Shown: positions 23,301 through 31,858 of the stretch, piece by piece
Position numbering within the stretch: position 1 is the stretch's first letter
Layout of the letters: each line of letters starts with the position of its first letter
Assembly (NCBI GenBank): GCA_902785325.1
Contig: CACZXZ010000016.1
Coordinates: 22,554-60,101, forward strand
Direction: 5' to 3'
Length of the DNA stretch: 37,548 nucleotides
Source of the DNA: an uncultured Succinivibrio sp.
GTDB taxonomy: Bacteria > Pseudomonadota > Gammaproteobacteria > Enterobacterales > Succinivibrionaceae
Notes under the pieces: model-generated
Seen by the model: the letters and a program-made list of their open reading frames with translations, nothing else
The model's database searches: none
Told to the model about the DNA's origin: nothing
Position numbers and translations under genes: made by a program

Positions 23301-24301
23301 AGTCTAGCGTATAAAGGTAAGATCTCAGTATTTGGTAAATGAGCCTTCTTTAAGAAGGCTGCCAAATCCATAATCTCGCGCTCACCTGGTAAAAAGACTA
23401 AGGTATCTTGTCTGCCATGCTCTTTAAATAGGTAGTTTATAGCTTTTAGAACACCATTTCTTAAGTCTAGCTCCTCAGTTTCAAGCTCGTCATCATCCTC
23501 TGTATTTTCCTGATTTAGTGGCATATACACTGTTTGTACAGGATAAGTTCTACCACTTACCTCAATGATAGGCGCATTGTTAAAATGCTCTGAAAAACGT
23601 TTAGTATTGATGGTAGCAGAGGTAATAATAAGCTTTAAATCTTTACGCTTTGAAAGTAAGTTTTTTATATAACCTAATAAAAAATCAATATTTAAAGAGC
23701 GCTCGTGAGCTTCATCGATAATGATACAATCATAATTTAATAGCAAACGGTCATTTGCAGTTTCTGCAAGTAAAATACCGTCTGTCATAAGCTTAATGTA
23801 ACTGGTGTTCTCTGTTACATCGGTAAAACGTACCTTATAACCTACACTTTTACCTAAGCTTTCTTGTAATTCGTCTGATATTCTTTGGGCTACAGCTCTT
23901 GCTGCAATACGTCTTGGCTGAGTGTGACCGATAAAACCTTTAATACCTAAGCCTGCCTCAAGACACATCTTAGGAATTTGAGTAGTTTTACCAGATCCTG
24001 TTTCACCTGCGATAATGACTACTTGATTCTCTTTAATTGTCTTGATGATTTCGTCTTTGCGCAAAGCTACCGGCAAATTCTCATCGTAGGTAATTTTCGG
24101 AAGATTATTTTTTCTATCTTCAAAAAAGGCTTTGAACTCTTCAAGTTTCTCACTTATATAAAGCTCTTTTTCGATGAGTTTATCGCTATCGTCAAGAGTT
24201 TCTAATTGTCTTAACTCACGTGATATGAGATAGCGATGTTTAAAGGTTAGATTTTCAAATTGTGCGGTTACGTTTTCGATAAATTTTTTAATTTCGTGCA
24301 T
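20351..24301 (-). CDS. hrpA: ATP-dependent RNA helicase HrpA
   Basis: A 1316-residue DEAH-box RNA helicase; E. coli HrpA is 1300 residues. Walker A GETGSGKT is at 99-106, motif II DEAH at 196-199, with SAT in LIITSATINT and motif VI QRKGRCGRV. The long C-terminal extension specific to bacterial HrpA (DUF3418-type) is present. E. coli HrpA takes part in mRNA processing and in rescue of collided ribosomes. The start lies 2 bp after the cvrA stop, so the two are co-transcribed and probably translationally coupled. Confidence 0.95.
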   Translation of the reverse strand: MHEIKKFIENVTAQFENLTFKHRYLISRELRQLETLDDSDKLIEKELYISEKLEEFKAFFEDRKNNLPKITYDENLPVALRKDEIIKTIKENQVVIIAGETGSGKTTQIPKMCLEAGLGIKGFIGHTQPRRIAARAVAQRISDELQESLGKSVGYKVRFTDVTENTSYIKLMTDGILLAETANDRLLLNYDCIIIDEAHERSLNIDFLLGYIKNLLSKRKDLKLIITSATINTKRFSEHFNNAPIIEVSGRTYPVQTVYMPLNQENTEDDDELETEELDLRNGVLKAINYLFKEHGRQDTLVFLPGEREIMDLAAFLKKAHLPNTEILPLYARLATSEQNKIFAPHQSVRIVLCTNVAETSITVPGIKYVIDPGTARISRYSPRTKVQRLPIEKISRASADQRKGRCGRVCEGVCVRLYSQEDYNLRPEFTDPEILRTNLAAVILQMISLRLGNISKFPFIDPPEQRQITDGIRLLEEIGAVKDSRNLKTEDLKLTKIGLDLSKIPCDPRLARMLLEANKLDCLTQVLVIVSALAVQDPRERPLDRQEQSRQLHHRFDDEKSDFLAYLNLYQYICDCQNQMSNSAMRKKFKSEYLSYLRIREWFDLLRQLRASCQSLKYKFNEIAGDYDAVHKAILSGLLSQIGYFDDSDKQLYQGARGVKFVIHPSSVLCKKHPKWIVASELNETSRLFAKTVAAIDPLWVEQVGAHLIKRTYQEPYWSKSKGCVMANMTITLYGLAIVKGRKALYSHVDPTLCRQILIRDGLVAGNFECNYPFYKHNLELIDEVVHVEDKLRRRDLLVEESVLEEFYDKKLPKDIVCQKDFDKFYREKIKQDKDYFNFSFDLVVKDGFNSITETDFPEFWVDGKFKFKLSYIFDPSDKNDGVTVHIPLAVLNKVNSKAFMYQIKGLRLELLTNVIKSLPKRLRKNLIPAPNYAKALEESLGNDFSLDLYQACAKELTRMGGQQVLESDFDKTLIDKHLLMNFSVEDENGKVIKTSRNFEALVASLQNEVKEVLTKVVKTHKVQAPTSNWTFGTIKLEQKTQHASLEVTAYPALTDKGNGVTLELYDNPYVQAQKMWQGQRKLIALSIKDPTSYLEQHLPNKSKLAMYYQPLGSVKDLINDLMLGAIDVLMHEYKAPVYDEASFNDLVFKIKGRLNDTALALCKIVDQILFKAHEIKKLLKGQLNLAVAYTYKDAASCLDKLVYKGFISSTSYEHLANIPRYLDALIYRLDKVHRDVNRDLLYTRKLEELNQLYKTTLNRYAHYSVPDALLEVKWLLEELKVSYFAQQLGCKISVSDKRIKNEIDKILKEYPEHN

Positions 24302-24303
24302 AA

Positions 24304-26166
24304 TTAGTTATATTCTTCATCGTCATTGATGCTATCAAAAAATTGCTTAGCCATCTGTTTACGACGACGTTCAAGATCTTCTTTTTCACTTCGTTGAAGA
24401 TTAAGTTTAGCTTTACGCAAGCGCTCAAATTCAGCAGTACGCTCATGAGCTAAATACAAGCCTGCGCGGCGTATTTTATCACCTTCTAAATCAACTACCA
24501 CCAAAGATACCTTAATTAAATTTACAGTATCTCCAGGTTGTGGATAGCCACCAATGTGGTAAGACATTAAATCACCAAGAGTTAAGGTCTTTTCATAAGT
24601 AGTCAACTCAAAGTCAAATTGCTGTGCTAAATCCACCATTGGGGTGCTAGCAGAATAAATCTTATCACCATGATAAGTTGGGTGATTTTTAGGTTTTAAG
24701 GTATGAGAAAACAGTGAACTTAATAAAGTCTCATCTGCATCAGTACCAATCATGGAGATAATATCCTCTTTTTTAATGGTAGTATCACCATGACATTTAA
24801 TCATCTTGCCATCACGGAACACTGCAGCAATGGTTGTGCCCTTTGGAAAAGGTATAGTTCTCAAAGGCGCATTGTCAAAACTATCTTCTTTGATACGGTA
24901 ATTTAAAAGCTCATAGTCATTAGAAAGCATAATACCTACATCTGATTTAGTAAGTGGGGTTACGACAGAAGGCGCATATACTTTCAAAAGCTTAGATACA
25001 GGTAAAATTAAGGAGCCTTGGAATAATAAAGATACAATTACCACCACAAAAGCTACATTAAAATACAATTGTGGGTTTTCAAGTTGCTCAAATACAGGAT
25101 AAATTGCCAGTACAATAGGTACAGATCCACGAAGACCTACCCAACTCATAAAGAGTAAGTCTTTATTTGAATAAGCTCTAAAAAATGGCTTCATACATAA
25201 GAACACTGCCACAGGTCTTGCAATTAAAGTGATCACAATGGCTACCACTACACCTTGATAAGTGTAGTTCATCATCTCGTGTGGTGACACTAAAAGACCT
25301 AACAATAAGAATAAGGTAATTTGAGCAAGCCAGGTAAAGCCTTCTGATACAGGCAAAATGTAACTTACAGGTCTGGTCTTTTGATTACCTACACACATAC
25401 CGATAATAAAGATAGCCAAAAAGCCTGAGCCACCTACATAGGCTGTGATTGCAAAACCAATTAAACCTAAACCTATCACAAAGATACTATATAAACCTAC
25501 ACCTAGGGAGATGAGACCTACAATAAATCTTGTGACAAAGCCAAAGAGAACTCCTAGTAAGATACCAAAGCCAAATTGCTTTACAAAAAAGATTAAGGCA
25601 TCGGTTAAGGAGGTTGCTTTCATGGAGGCAAAGGCAATCATAGTGGTAGTAAGTAAAATTGCCATAGGATCGTTAGTTGCTGATTCTATTTGCAAAGTAC
25701 TTGAAACATTGCTCTTTAAAGTAACGTTTTTATCTTTACCTAATAAAGAGAACACTGCTGCAGCGTCAGTAGATCCTACAATACAACCTAACAATAAAGC
25801 CTGGATCATGGATACATCTAAGATTAAATAAGTAATTGCACCTGTGATACCAGAGGTTAATACAACACCTATAGTTGCAAGTAGCGTCGATTCTGAGGCT
25901 ACATTCTTCATGGTTTGAAAACTAGTTCTAAGACCACCATCTAAAAGGATGATTGCCAACATCATATTGGCAATGAAAAAAGCTGAATTGTAATCGGTGT
26001 AGTGGATATGCAGAATAATGCCATCCTCACCTGTTAGCATACCGATGGCTAAGAACAACAATAATAAAGGCGTGCCAAAAAAGGAGGATAACCTAGAGGC
26101 TAAAATTGCGAAAGTAAGTAGGATGCCCACAATGAAAAAGGCATAATTCATGTCAAAAGTTGGCAC
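24304..26166 (-). CDS. cvrA: Potassium/proton antiporter CvrA (NhaP2, CPA1 family)
   Basis: A 620-residue inner-membrane cation/proton antiporter. The N-terminal two thirds (about 1-390) is a chain of hydrophobic helices with the CPA1 signature GCIVGSTDAAAVFSLL and SATNDPMAI. This is followed by a TrkA-C/RCK_C domain (about 400-480) and a CorC_HlyC-type domain (about 495-575), the layout of E. coli CvrA/YcgO and Vibrio NhaP2. A charged tail (about 580-620) makes it some 40 residues longer than E. coli CvrA. It exports potassium in exchange for protons in Vibrio. It is the first gene of a two-gene operon with hrpA and diverges from asnB. Confidence 0.92.
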   Translation of the reverse strand: MPTFDMNYAFFIVGILLTFAILASRLSSFFGTPLLLLFLAIGMLTGEDGIILHIHYTDYNSAFFIANMMLAIILLDGGLRTSFQTMKNVASESTLLATIGVVLTSGITGAITYLILDVSMIQALLLGCIVGSTDAAAVFSLLGKDKNVTLKSNVSSTLQIESATNDPMAILLTTTMIAFASMKATSLTDALIFFVKQFGFGILLGVLFGFVTRFIVGLISLGVGLYSIFVIGLGLIGFAITAYVGGSGFLAIFIIGMCVGNQKTRPVSYILPVSEGFTWLAQITLFLLLGLLVSPHEMMNYTYQGVVVAIVITLIARPVAVFLCMKPFFRAYSNKDLLFMSWVGLRGSVPIVLAIYPVFEQLENPQLYFNVAFVVVIVSLLFQGSLILPVSKLLKVYAPSVVTPLTKSDVGIMLSNDYELLNYRIKEDSFDNAPLRTIPFPKGTTIAAVFRDGKMIKCHGDTTIKKEDIISMIGTDADETLLSSLFSHTLKPKNHPTYHGDKIYSASTPMVDLAQQFDFELTTYEKTLTLGDLMSYHIGGYPQPGDTVNLIKVSLVVVDLEGDKIRRAGLYLAHERTAEFERLRKAKLNLQRSEKEDLERRRKQMAKQFFDSINDDEEYN

Positions 26167-26882
26167 TCAAAATCCTCTTTTGTTGCTTAATATTTTTTAG
26201 TCAGCAACTTAATTTAAGTAATTCACATATCTACTTTAATTGTAGACTAAATTTGAACTATTTTTAAGCTGTAAATATAACCTATATCGCTAATTTGCAA
26301 CAAAAAATAATTATCAGATGATAAATTTTGGCAGGTTTAAATAAAGTAAGGTAGAAGTTTTCAAATTCTCTATATCAACAAGCTTATTGTCATTATTTCT
26401 TTTAGCTATGAAAAGTAAGATAGAAATACTCTTGATATCAAGATTTCAAGTAGATATCAGAAATTAAAGGAACATTTCTAGCATTCTTGAAATGCTACTA
26501 TTTTCTTTTCACATGCATCGTAAACTACATAAGTCAATTTTCACTATTTAAAAATGACAGAAATTTGAGATTACTAAGAAATATGGGCATATTGATTTGA
26601 ATTTGTTGTCCATATGTACATCAGAAACCTTCAATTTGAAACGATGCAATTGAACTCTTGCACCAAAATCAAACATAGTGCACTTTTATAGTTAACACAT
26701 TGATTTATATATACATTTACTCATACATTTTCTTTAGTTTACTAAATTCCCTTTAATTTACTTAAAAGAGCGTATTAAAACAGTGCAAATAAACAAGGGG
26801 TAGATCTTATTGTGCTAAGATTTATCAAAAGTAGCTAACAAGGCTTAAACAATCAATTTTATTGCAGCGAAAAGGAGCTGTT
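26167..26882. other. 716-bp intergenic region between cvrA and asnB
   Basis: A very AT-rich region with stops in all frames and no credible gene. It contains the 12-bp palindrome CTTGATATCAAG (26431-26442) and a small hairpin AGCATT/AATGCT near 26480-26496. The asnB ribosome-binding site AAGGAG is near 26872-26877. Promoters for both divergent genes must lie here. I could not assign a riboswitch or small RNA. Confidence 0.6.
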
Positions 26883-28580
26883 ATGTGTTCTATATTTGGT
26901 ATTTTTGATATTAAAGAGCAATCAGCACAACTAAGACAAGTTGCTCTTGAGAATTCAAGATTACAGTTACACCGTGGCCCTGATTGGGAAGGTATTTACC
27001 AAGGCAAAAACGCTATCATCGTTCACGAGCGTTTATCTATTGTTGATCCTCAAAATGGTGCTCAACCACTTTATAATGAAAATAAGACACACATCCTTGC
27101 TGTAAATGGTGAGATTTACAATCACAAGCAATTACGTCAAGAGCTTACTGTTGATTACGACTTTAAAACAGGCTCTGATTGTGAGGTTATTCTTCCTTTA
27201 TATGAGGAATTTAAACGCACTGGCAAAAACTTTGTAGACCGTTTAGTAGGTGACTTTGCTTTTGTAATTTACGATGAAGAAGATAACACTATCTTTGCAG
27301 CTCGTGATCATATGGGTATCAACCCTATGTACGTAGGTACCGACAGTGAAGGTCGCTTCTATATTGCTTCAGAAATGAAAGCACTCGTAAAGATTTGCGA
27401 CAGTGTTAAAGAGTTTCCACCACGTCATTACATTTACTCTAAAGGTGGTGACTACTCCTTTAAACAATACTACACCCGTGATTGGAAAGACTATGAGAAC
27501 GTAAAGAACGACACAGCTGATGTATCAGTTCTAAAAGAAGGTTTAATGGATGCTGTTCGTCGCCAGTTAATGTGCGATGTTCCATACGGTGTGTTATTGT
27601 CAGGTGGTCTTGATTCCTCTGTGATTTCCGCTATTGCAAAGTTCTATTCAGAAAAACGCGTTGAAGATGACGGTAAGAGCCAGGCATGGTTCCCACGTTT
27701 ACACTCATTTGCAATCGGTTTAGAGGGCTCACCTGATCTTAAAAAGGCTCGTGTAGTTGCAGATTACTTAGGTACTGTACACCATGAAATTCACTACACC
27801 ATTCAAGAAGGCTTAGATGCACTACGTGATGTAATTTATCATATCGAAACTTATGATGTTACCACCATCAGAGCTTCAACTCCTATGTACTTAATGGCTC
27901 GTTATATCAAAGCTATGGGCATTAAGATGGTGTTATCAGGTGAAGGCTCTGATGAGATCTTCGGTGGTTACTTATACTTCCACAAAGCTCCTAATGCAAA
28001 AGAATTCCATGAGGAGTTAGTAAGAAAACTTGATCAACTACACTTATACGACTGCTTACGTGCTAACAAGTCACTAATGGCTTGGGGTGTTGAAGGTCGT
28101 GTGCCATTCCTTGATAAGAAATTCTTAGACATTGCAATGCACTTTAACCCACAGGCTAAGATGTGCCCAGGTAAAGTAATTGAGAAAAAGCCACTTCGTG
28201 AAGCATTTGCTGGTATGTTACCAGATGACATTCTCTGGAGACAAAAGGAGCAATTCTCTGACGGTGTAGGTTATTCTTGGATTGATGCTTTACGTGATTA
28301 CGCAGAGCAAAAGGTATCAGACCGTCAATTTGCTGAGCGTGAGGTAAGATTCCCTGTAAACACTCCTGTAACTAAGGAAGCTTATTTATACCGTGAGATT
28401 TTTGAAGATCTCTTTAAGTTACCATCTGCTGTTAAGACCGTTCCTTATGGTAAGTCTGTAGCTTGCTCAACAGAAACTGCTATTGCTTGGGATGAGAAGT
28501 TTGCAAAGATGAACGATCCATCAGGTAGAGCTGTAACCGACGTTCATGACGATGCTTATGAAATGGGTCACAAGATGTAG
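26883..28580 (+). CDS. asnB: Glutamine-hydrolysing asparagine synthetase B
   Basis: Makes asparagine from aspartate, glutamine and ATP in the cytoplasm. The start at 26883 is chosen over an in-frame ATG 21 bp upstream because it exposes Cys2 (MCSIFGIFD) as the N-terminal nucleophile of the glutaminase domain and has AAGGAG at the right distance. The product is then 565 residues (E. coli AsnB 554). The glutaminase domain has LHRGPDWEG and AVNGEIYNH; the synthetase domain has the PP-loop LLSGGLDSS and VLSGEGSDEIFGGY. It is followed by a strong terminator, so it is a single-gene unit. Confidence 0.96.
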   Translation: MCSIFGIFDIKEQSAQLRQVALENSRLQLHRGPDWEGIYQGKNAIIVHERLSIVDPQNGAQPLYNENKTHILAVNGEIYNHKQLRQELTVDYDFKTGSDCEVILPLYEEFKRTGKNFVDRLVGDFAFVIYDEEDNTIFAARDHMGINPMYVGTDSEGRFYIASEMKALVKICDSVKEFPPRHYIYSKGGDYSFKQYYTRDWKDYENVKNDTADVSVLKEGLMDAVRRQLMCDVPYGVLLSGGLDSSVISAIAKFYSEKRVEDDGKSQAWFPRLHSFAIGLEGSPDLKKARVVADYLGTVHHEIHYTIQEGLDALRDVIYHIETYDVTTIRASTPMYLMARYIKAMGIKMVLSGEGSDEIFGGYLYFHKAPNAKEFHEELVRKLDQLHLYDCLRANKSLMAWGVEGRVPFLDKKFLDIAMHFNPQAKMCPGKVIEKKPLREAFAGMLPDDILWRQKEQFSDGVGYSWIDALRDYAEQKVSDRQFAEREVRFPVNTPVTKEAYLYREIFEDLFKLPSAVKTVPYGKSVACSTETAIAWDEKFAKMNDPSGRAVTDVHDDAYEMGHKM

Positions 28581-28609
28581 CACTTAACTACAAGATTCTA
28601 CACTCCATG

Positions 28610-28646
28610 AAAAGATCTAGCCTAAAAGCTAGATCTTTTTGTTTTT
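28610..28646 (+). terminator. Rho-independent terminator after asnB
   Basis: A 12-bp stem AAAAGATCTAGC/GCTAGATCTTTT with a 6-nt loop, followed by TGTTTTT. Confidence 0.92.
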
Positions 28647-28662
28647 AAACGGAAGGTAAAGT

Positions 28663-29682
28663 GTGATAGCATTACCGAAGTTTAATTTTTTAAAGTTACT
28701 TTTTATGGAACAATTAGGTTTAAATAGGATCCCCTACTATTCAGAGCTTGCGGTGTTTAACCGAGATGAGGTTAATAATGACATCACCTCTTTAGTGCTC
28801 TCTGTGCTTTTATATTGGCAATCAAAAGATAAATATGTCCGCTTTAATGCAAGACAGCACTCTTATTTACTTGCAAGAAATTTAAGAGTAAGCCCTGAGA
28901 AAGTAATTGATGCTTTAACCTATTTAACCTCCCTTGAACTCTTAGATAAACAAACCGAGACTATCACCACAAAAGGCGATACTCCAAAAGAAAAGTTAAA
29001 TGAGTTTTATCATTTAAATTTTCATAAACTAAAGGTTGCTTTAAAAGAAAAGGGCTTAGATATTCCTATTAAGATCTTGCGTTTAGCCTCTGACGATTAC
29101 TTTGATTTATTCTCCTATTTATCCCCAAATCGCCTGCCTCTAGTTCAAGGTTTGGTGGGTATGATTAAAGGTGACAAATATGAGGAAGCTGCTTTAAACG
29201 TCTGCAAAATTCTAGTCGGTATTTGTGCAACAGCAGAATTTGAGGATTTCTCCTATAAAGCTCTAGCTCCAGGATGGCGAATGCTCTGCCAAGCACCTGT
29301 TACAGCAGAAGATCTTGTGCAACGCTACCTACAAGAAGGTGAGCGCTCTGTAGATATTGATTTAACAGATGGCTCTTTTTTTATGCCAGATGGTGACTAT
29401 TTTGGAACTGAAAAACATAAGATCTGGCACAGTGGTAAAGCCATAGAACCAAGAATTCTTGCAAGCTGTATGTATCTTTGCTTTACAGCAATTGATAAAG
29501 AGGTAAGTTTCTACTCTGATTTGACAGTTACTGAGCTTAAAAAAGCCTTTGAGCTTTTGTATCGCTTTACTAATTTAAAAGGCAGATTAGATGAGGTTTA
29601 CTTTAACTATCAAGACTTACAAGGGGATGAGCTTACAGCAGCTAAAGCTTTGTATCAGAAGGTCCTAGATGGTTTACATTAA
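28663..29682 (+). CDS. Protein of unknown function with possible winged-helix N-terminal part
   Basis: A 339-residue soluble protein that I do not recognise. The GTG at 28663 is favoured as start because GGAAGG lies six bases upstream; the next in-frame ATG (28705) has no ribosome-binding site. Residues about 40-100 (DITSLVLSVLLYW, then LLARNLRVSPEKVIDALTYL) look like a helix-turn-helix of winged-helix type with the pattern of a replication or transcription factor, but this is only a resemblance. There are no signal peptide, membrane or metal motifs. It lies between two strong terminators, so it is transcribed alone. Confidence 0.75.
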   Translation: MIALPKFNFLKLLFMEQLGLNRIPYYSELAVFNRDEVNNDITSLVLSVLLYWQSKDKYVRFNARQHSYLLARNLRVSPEKVIDALTYLTSLELLDKQTETITTKGDTPKEKLNEFYHLNFHKLKVALKEKGLDIPIKILRLASDDYFDLFSYLSPNRLPLVQGLVGMIKGDKYEEAALNVCKILVGICATAEFEDFSYKALAPGWRMLCQAPVTAEDLVQRYLQEGERSVDIDLTDGSFFMPDGDYFGTEKHKIWHSGKAIEPRILASCMYLCFTAIDKEVSFYSDLTVTELKKAFELLYRFTNLKGRLDEVYFNYQDLQGDELTAAKALYQKVLDGLH

Positions 29683-29684
29683 CA

Positions 29685-29706
29685 AAAGGCACCATATGGT
29701 GCCTTT
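29685..29706. terminator. Bidirectional terminator between convergent genes
   Basis: Perfect palindromic stem AAAGGCACCAT/ATGGTGCCTTT, followed on the plus strand by GTTTT and on the minus strand by TGTTAATG. It serves the plus-strand gene ending at 29682 and possibly the lipoprotein gene ending at 29729. Confidence 0.85.
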
Positions 29707-29728
29707 GTTTTATCTTTGATTTTAAAGC

Positions 29729-30562
29729 TTAAAGTTTTAAAAGATAGTTAATGACAAGCATTCTATCGTCTTGATTTGCAATTTCATCAGTTGCTTTATA
29801 CATTAGCTTTCCAAAGTTACATGCATCTATAGGCATAGCTTTATCTAAGTTATCTGCTGCGCGACGCAATCTTGCTTGCTGATTTTGTGGAAGCTTTGAT
29901 AGTTGCAATTCTAAATTGTCCATAAGCAACTCTTGAGCTTTTTGAGTATCAGCTTGTGACAATTTCTCTACTTCCTTTTGATCTTGGATGTAAGCTTTAC
30001 TTGCATTACGTAAAGCTTTCAAATAAGCATCAAGCTCTGCATAAGACATCTTTGGAAAGACACGAGCAGGTGCTTGTTGAACCTCTTTTGAGGAGAACAA
30101 ACGAGGATCACCTATGACATACATCTTGCACACACGAGCAGAGAAAGAGTTAATAAGCTTTACGTTGTAGGTAAAGTAAGCTTTTCTATCCTCATTTGAA
30201 ACTCTTGCAATTCCTTTATTACTGATGTCGTTGCCGATAGCAATGGTTCTAGCAAGGAGTTTTTGCTTTAATTTTTCTGATGTTTTTTCAGTCTTAAATA
30301 AGCCTTCTTCATCAAGTTTTTTGATGTAGTAATCTACATAATACGGTGTGAACATTTGCTTAAAATGCTCTGCTACAAGCTTTTTCTTATCACCTGATAG
30401 GTGTAAGGTGGTAGCAAGTTGTTTAAAAAACTTCTCATTGTCAGCTAAATCTAGCATTGCTGCTCTAAACTGCTCTTGAGGTGTTTTGCTACAAGCACAT
30501 AAAGTAAATATTGAAGCTAAAACAACGGCTGTGATAAGACAAATTCTTTTAATTGTAATCAT
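29729..30562 (-). CDS. Lipoprotein of unknown function
   Basis: A 277-residue exported protein with a type II signal peptide: basic start MITIKR, a hydrophobic core, and lipobox LCAC with the modified cysteine at about residue 24. The mature part is helical, charged and without recognised motifs. SKTPQEQF directly after the lipid cysteine contains no obvious retention aspartate at +2 (it is Ser), which by the E. coli rule favours the outer membrane. It lies 122 bp downstream of the RelA/SpoT-type gene on the same strand; co-transcription is possible but not shown. Confidence 0.8.
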   Translation of the reverse strand: MITIKRICLITAVVLASIFTLCACSKTPQEQFRAAMLDLADNEKFFKQLATTLHLSGDKKKLVAEHFKQMFTPYYVDYYIKKLDEEGLFKTEKTSEKLKQKLLARTIAIGNDISNKGIARVSNEDRKAYFTYNVKLINSFSARVCKMYVIGDPRLFSSKEVQQAPARVFPKMSYAELDAYLKALRNASKAYIQDQKEVEKLSQADTQKAQELLMDNLELQLSKLPQNQQARLRRAADNLDKAMPIDACNFGKLMYKATDEIANQDDRMLVINYLLKL

Positions 30563-30684
30563 ACTAATTCCTAAAATAATCGTTCATCCATCCTTAAAGG
30601 ACGATTGATTATATTAGGATAGGCTTAGTAAAAGAATAGCAAGAGTGTTTTACACAAATAAAGTGCAATAGGCATGCAAGTTTC

Positions 30685-31728
30685 TTATTTGCATCCTAAT
30701 TCTTCTTTTAAAGTACTGATAAAAAGGTTGGTATTTAAAAAGTAATTTGGATAGGCTTTTCTTATTTCTTTAATACCATCTGAGGTGATCATCAAAATTG
30801 ATTTTGATTTATCAGTAGCAGTATCCGTTTCTCTTGCTTTGTAGTAAGACTCTGCTTGTTCTTTATATTCCTTTTTAAAGCCTGTAATGAGCACATTACT
30901 CTTTTTGCCTACTGTTAACTCTAGAATGTAGTACAAATTGTCATTACTGCTTGCTTCATGTTGTCTTACAGTAGTGCTAATTCCACTTATGGTAGAAATG
31001 ATCTGCAACTTAGAGTCAATTTCCTTAATCTGCTTGATAATTTCTTCTTTTGGAGTGTTTTCTAAATCCTTATCAACACTAGTTCCTTCTCTCAAAGCAA
31101 AAATTGCACTTACAAGTTTAAAGAATTGACGCGATTTTTCATCGCCTTCACCAGTCTTGTAGGAGGCTTGATTGATAACACCTAAAGTTTCCACTGCAGT
31201 TGCCCAAGAGTGTTGCAATTGAGTTCTTATTTGCAACTCAATTTTGAGACCATTAAATTCAGGATGAGTCTTACTTACATATTCAAAAACTTGATGAATA
31301 CTACGATAGCCATCTTTTTTGGGCTCTTTAATGTAGTCTTTTGGTGGTAATAAAGGTTTGTGATTGCTCTTTGATGAGGTTAGCGCTGTATAAATTGCGT
31401 ATACTTCGGTAACATTATCAGCTATTACTCTGACACCAGCAATATCTTGCATGGTTGCAGCGGACATGTTTGGAAATCTTTTAATCTTTCCAATAATTGA
31501 CTGCATTCTTTTAAGTCTAGAGCCAACAATGTATGACTTAAAATCTTTAAGCTTAAGACGTCTAGTTACAAAACTTTTGAAATTAGTCAAAGGTAATAAA
31601 TAGCGATGACGCCAGCTATATAATACTTTTAAAGCGTGATCATAAAGAAGTTCATCACTAGTTATTCTGATTGTATTAGCAGCTTTTTTTACAGCATTGC
31701 CAGAAGATAAAACACAAGGATCTTTCAT
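30685..31728 (-). CDS. Stand-alone RelA/SpoT-type nucleotide synthetase (small alarmone synthetase-like)
   Basis: A 347-residue soluble protein with one RelA/SpoT synthetase domain (about 60-185). Motifs: DIAGVRVI with D95, the G-loop KEPKKDGYRSIH with Y141, and ELQIRTQLQHSWATAVE with E164. There is no HD hydrolase domain upstream and no TGS or ACT domain; the C-terminal half (about 190-347) is of unknown type. Family members make (p)ppGpp, (p)ppApp or, in toxin members, pyrophosphorylate the CCA end of tRNA. The WATAVE variant is one I associate with stand-alone synthetases rather than RelA itself. A macrodomain gene lies 130 bp upstream in the same direction. Whether this is a housekeeping synthetase or a toxin cannot be told from sequence. 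Confidence 0.85.
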   Translation of the reverse strand: MKDPCVLSSGNAVKKAANTIRITSDELLYDHALKVLYSWRHRYLLPLTNFKSFVTRRLKLKDFKSYIVGSRLKRMQSIIGKIKRFPNMSAATMQDIAGVRVIADNVTEVYAIYTALTSSKSNHKPLLPPKDYIKEPKKDGYRSIHQVFEYVSKTHPEFNGLKIELQIRTQLQHSWATAVETLGVINQASYKTGEGDEKSRQFFKLVSAIFALREGTSVDKDLENTPKEEIIKQIKEIDSKLQIISTISGISTTVRQHEASSNDNLYYILELTVGKKSNVLITGFKKEYKEQAESYYKARETDTATDKSKSILMITSDGIKEIRKAYPNYFLNTNLFISTLKEELGCK

Positions 31729-31809
31729 TTCTAAGTTAAAAATAAATACTGTCCATTAACCTCTATGTTAATAGATCTTCTACACAAATTTGCATTATGT
31801 TTTGAATTG

Positions 31810-31852
31810 GCACCTACTTTAATCTAAAAGAGAAACTTTCAAAAATAGGTGC
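31810..31852 (-). terminator. Possible weak terminator or attenuator between macrodomain and synthetase genes
   Basis: 7-bp arms GCACCTA/TAGGTGC with a long 29-nt loop that itself contains GAAA-C-TTTC, 7 bp past the macrodomain stop. There is no T-tract after it on the minus strand. It could reduce but not abolish read-through into the downstream gene. Confidence 0.3.
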
Positions 31853-31858
31853 AGGATC

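Noticed and set aside
25445-25831. Antisense 128-codon frame within cvrA
   Set aside because: A shadow of the membrane-helix codons of cvrA, with no ribosome-binding site and no recognisable protein features.
26862-26882. Upstream in-frame start for AsnB adding seven residues
   Set aside because: It would bury the catalytic Cys2, and it overlaps the AAGGAG ribosome-binding site of the true start.
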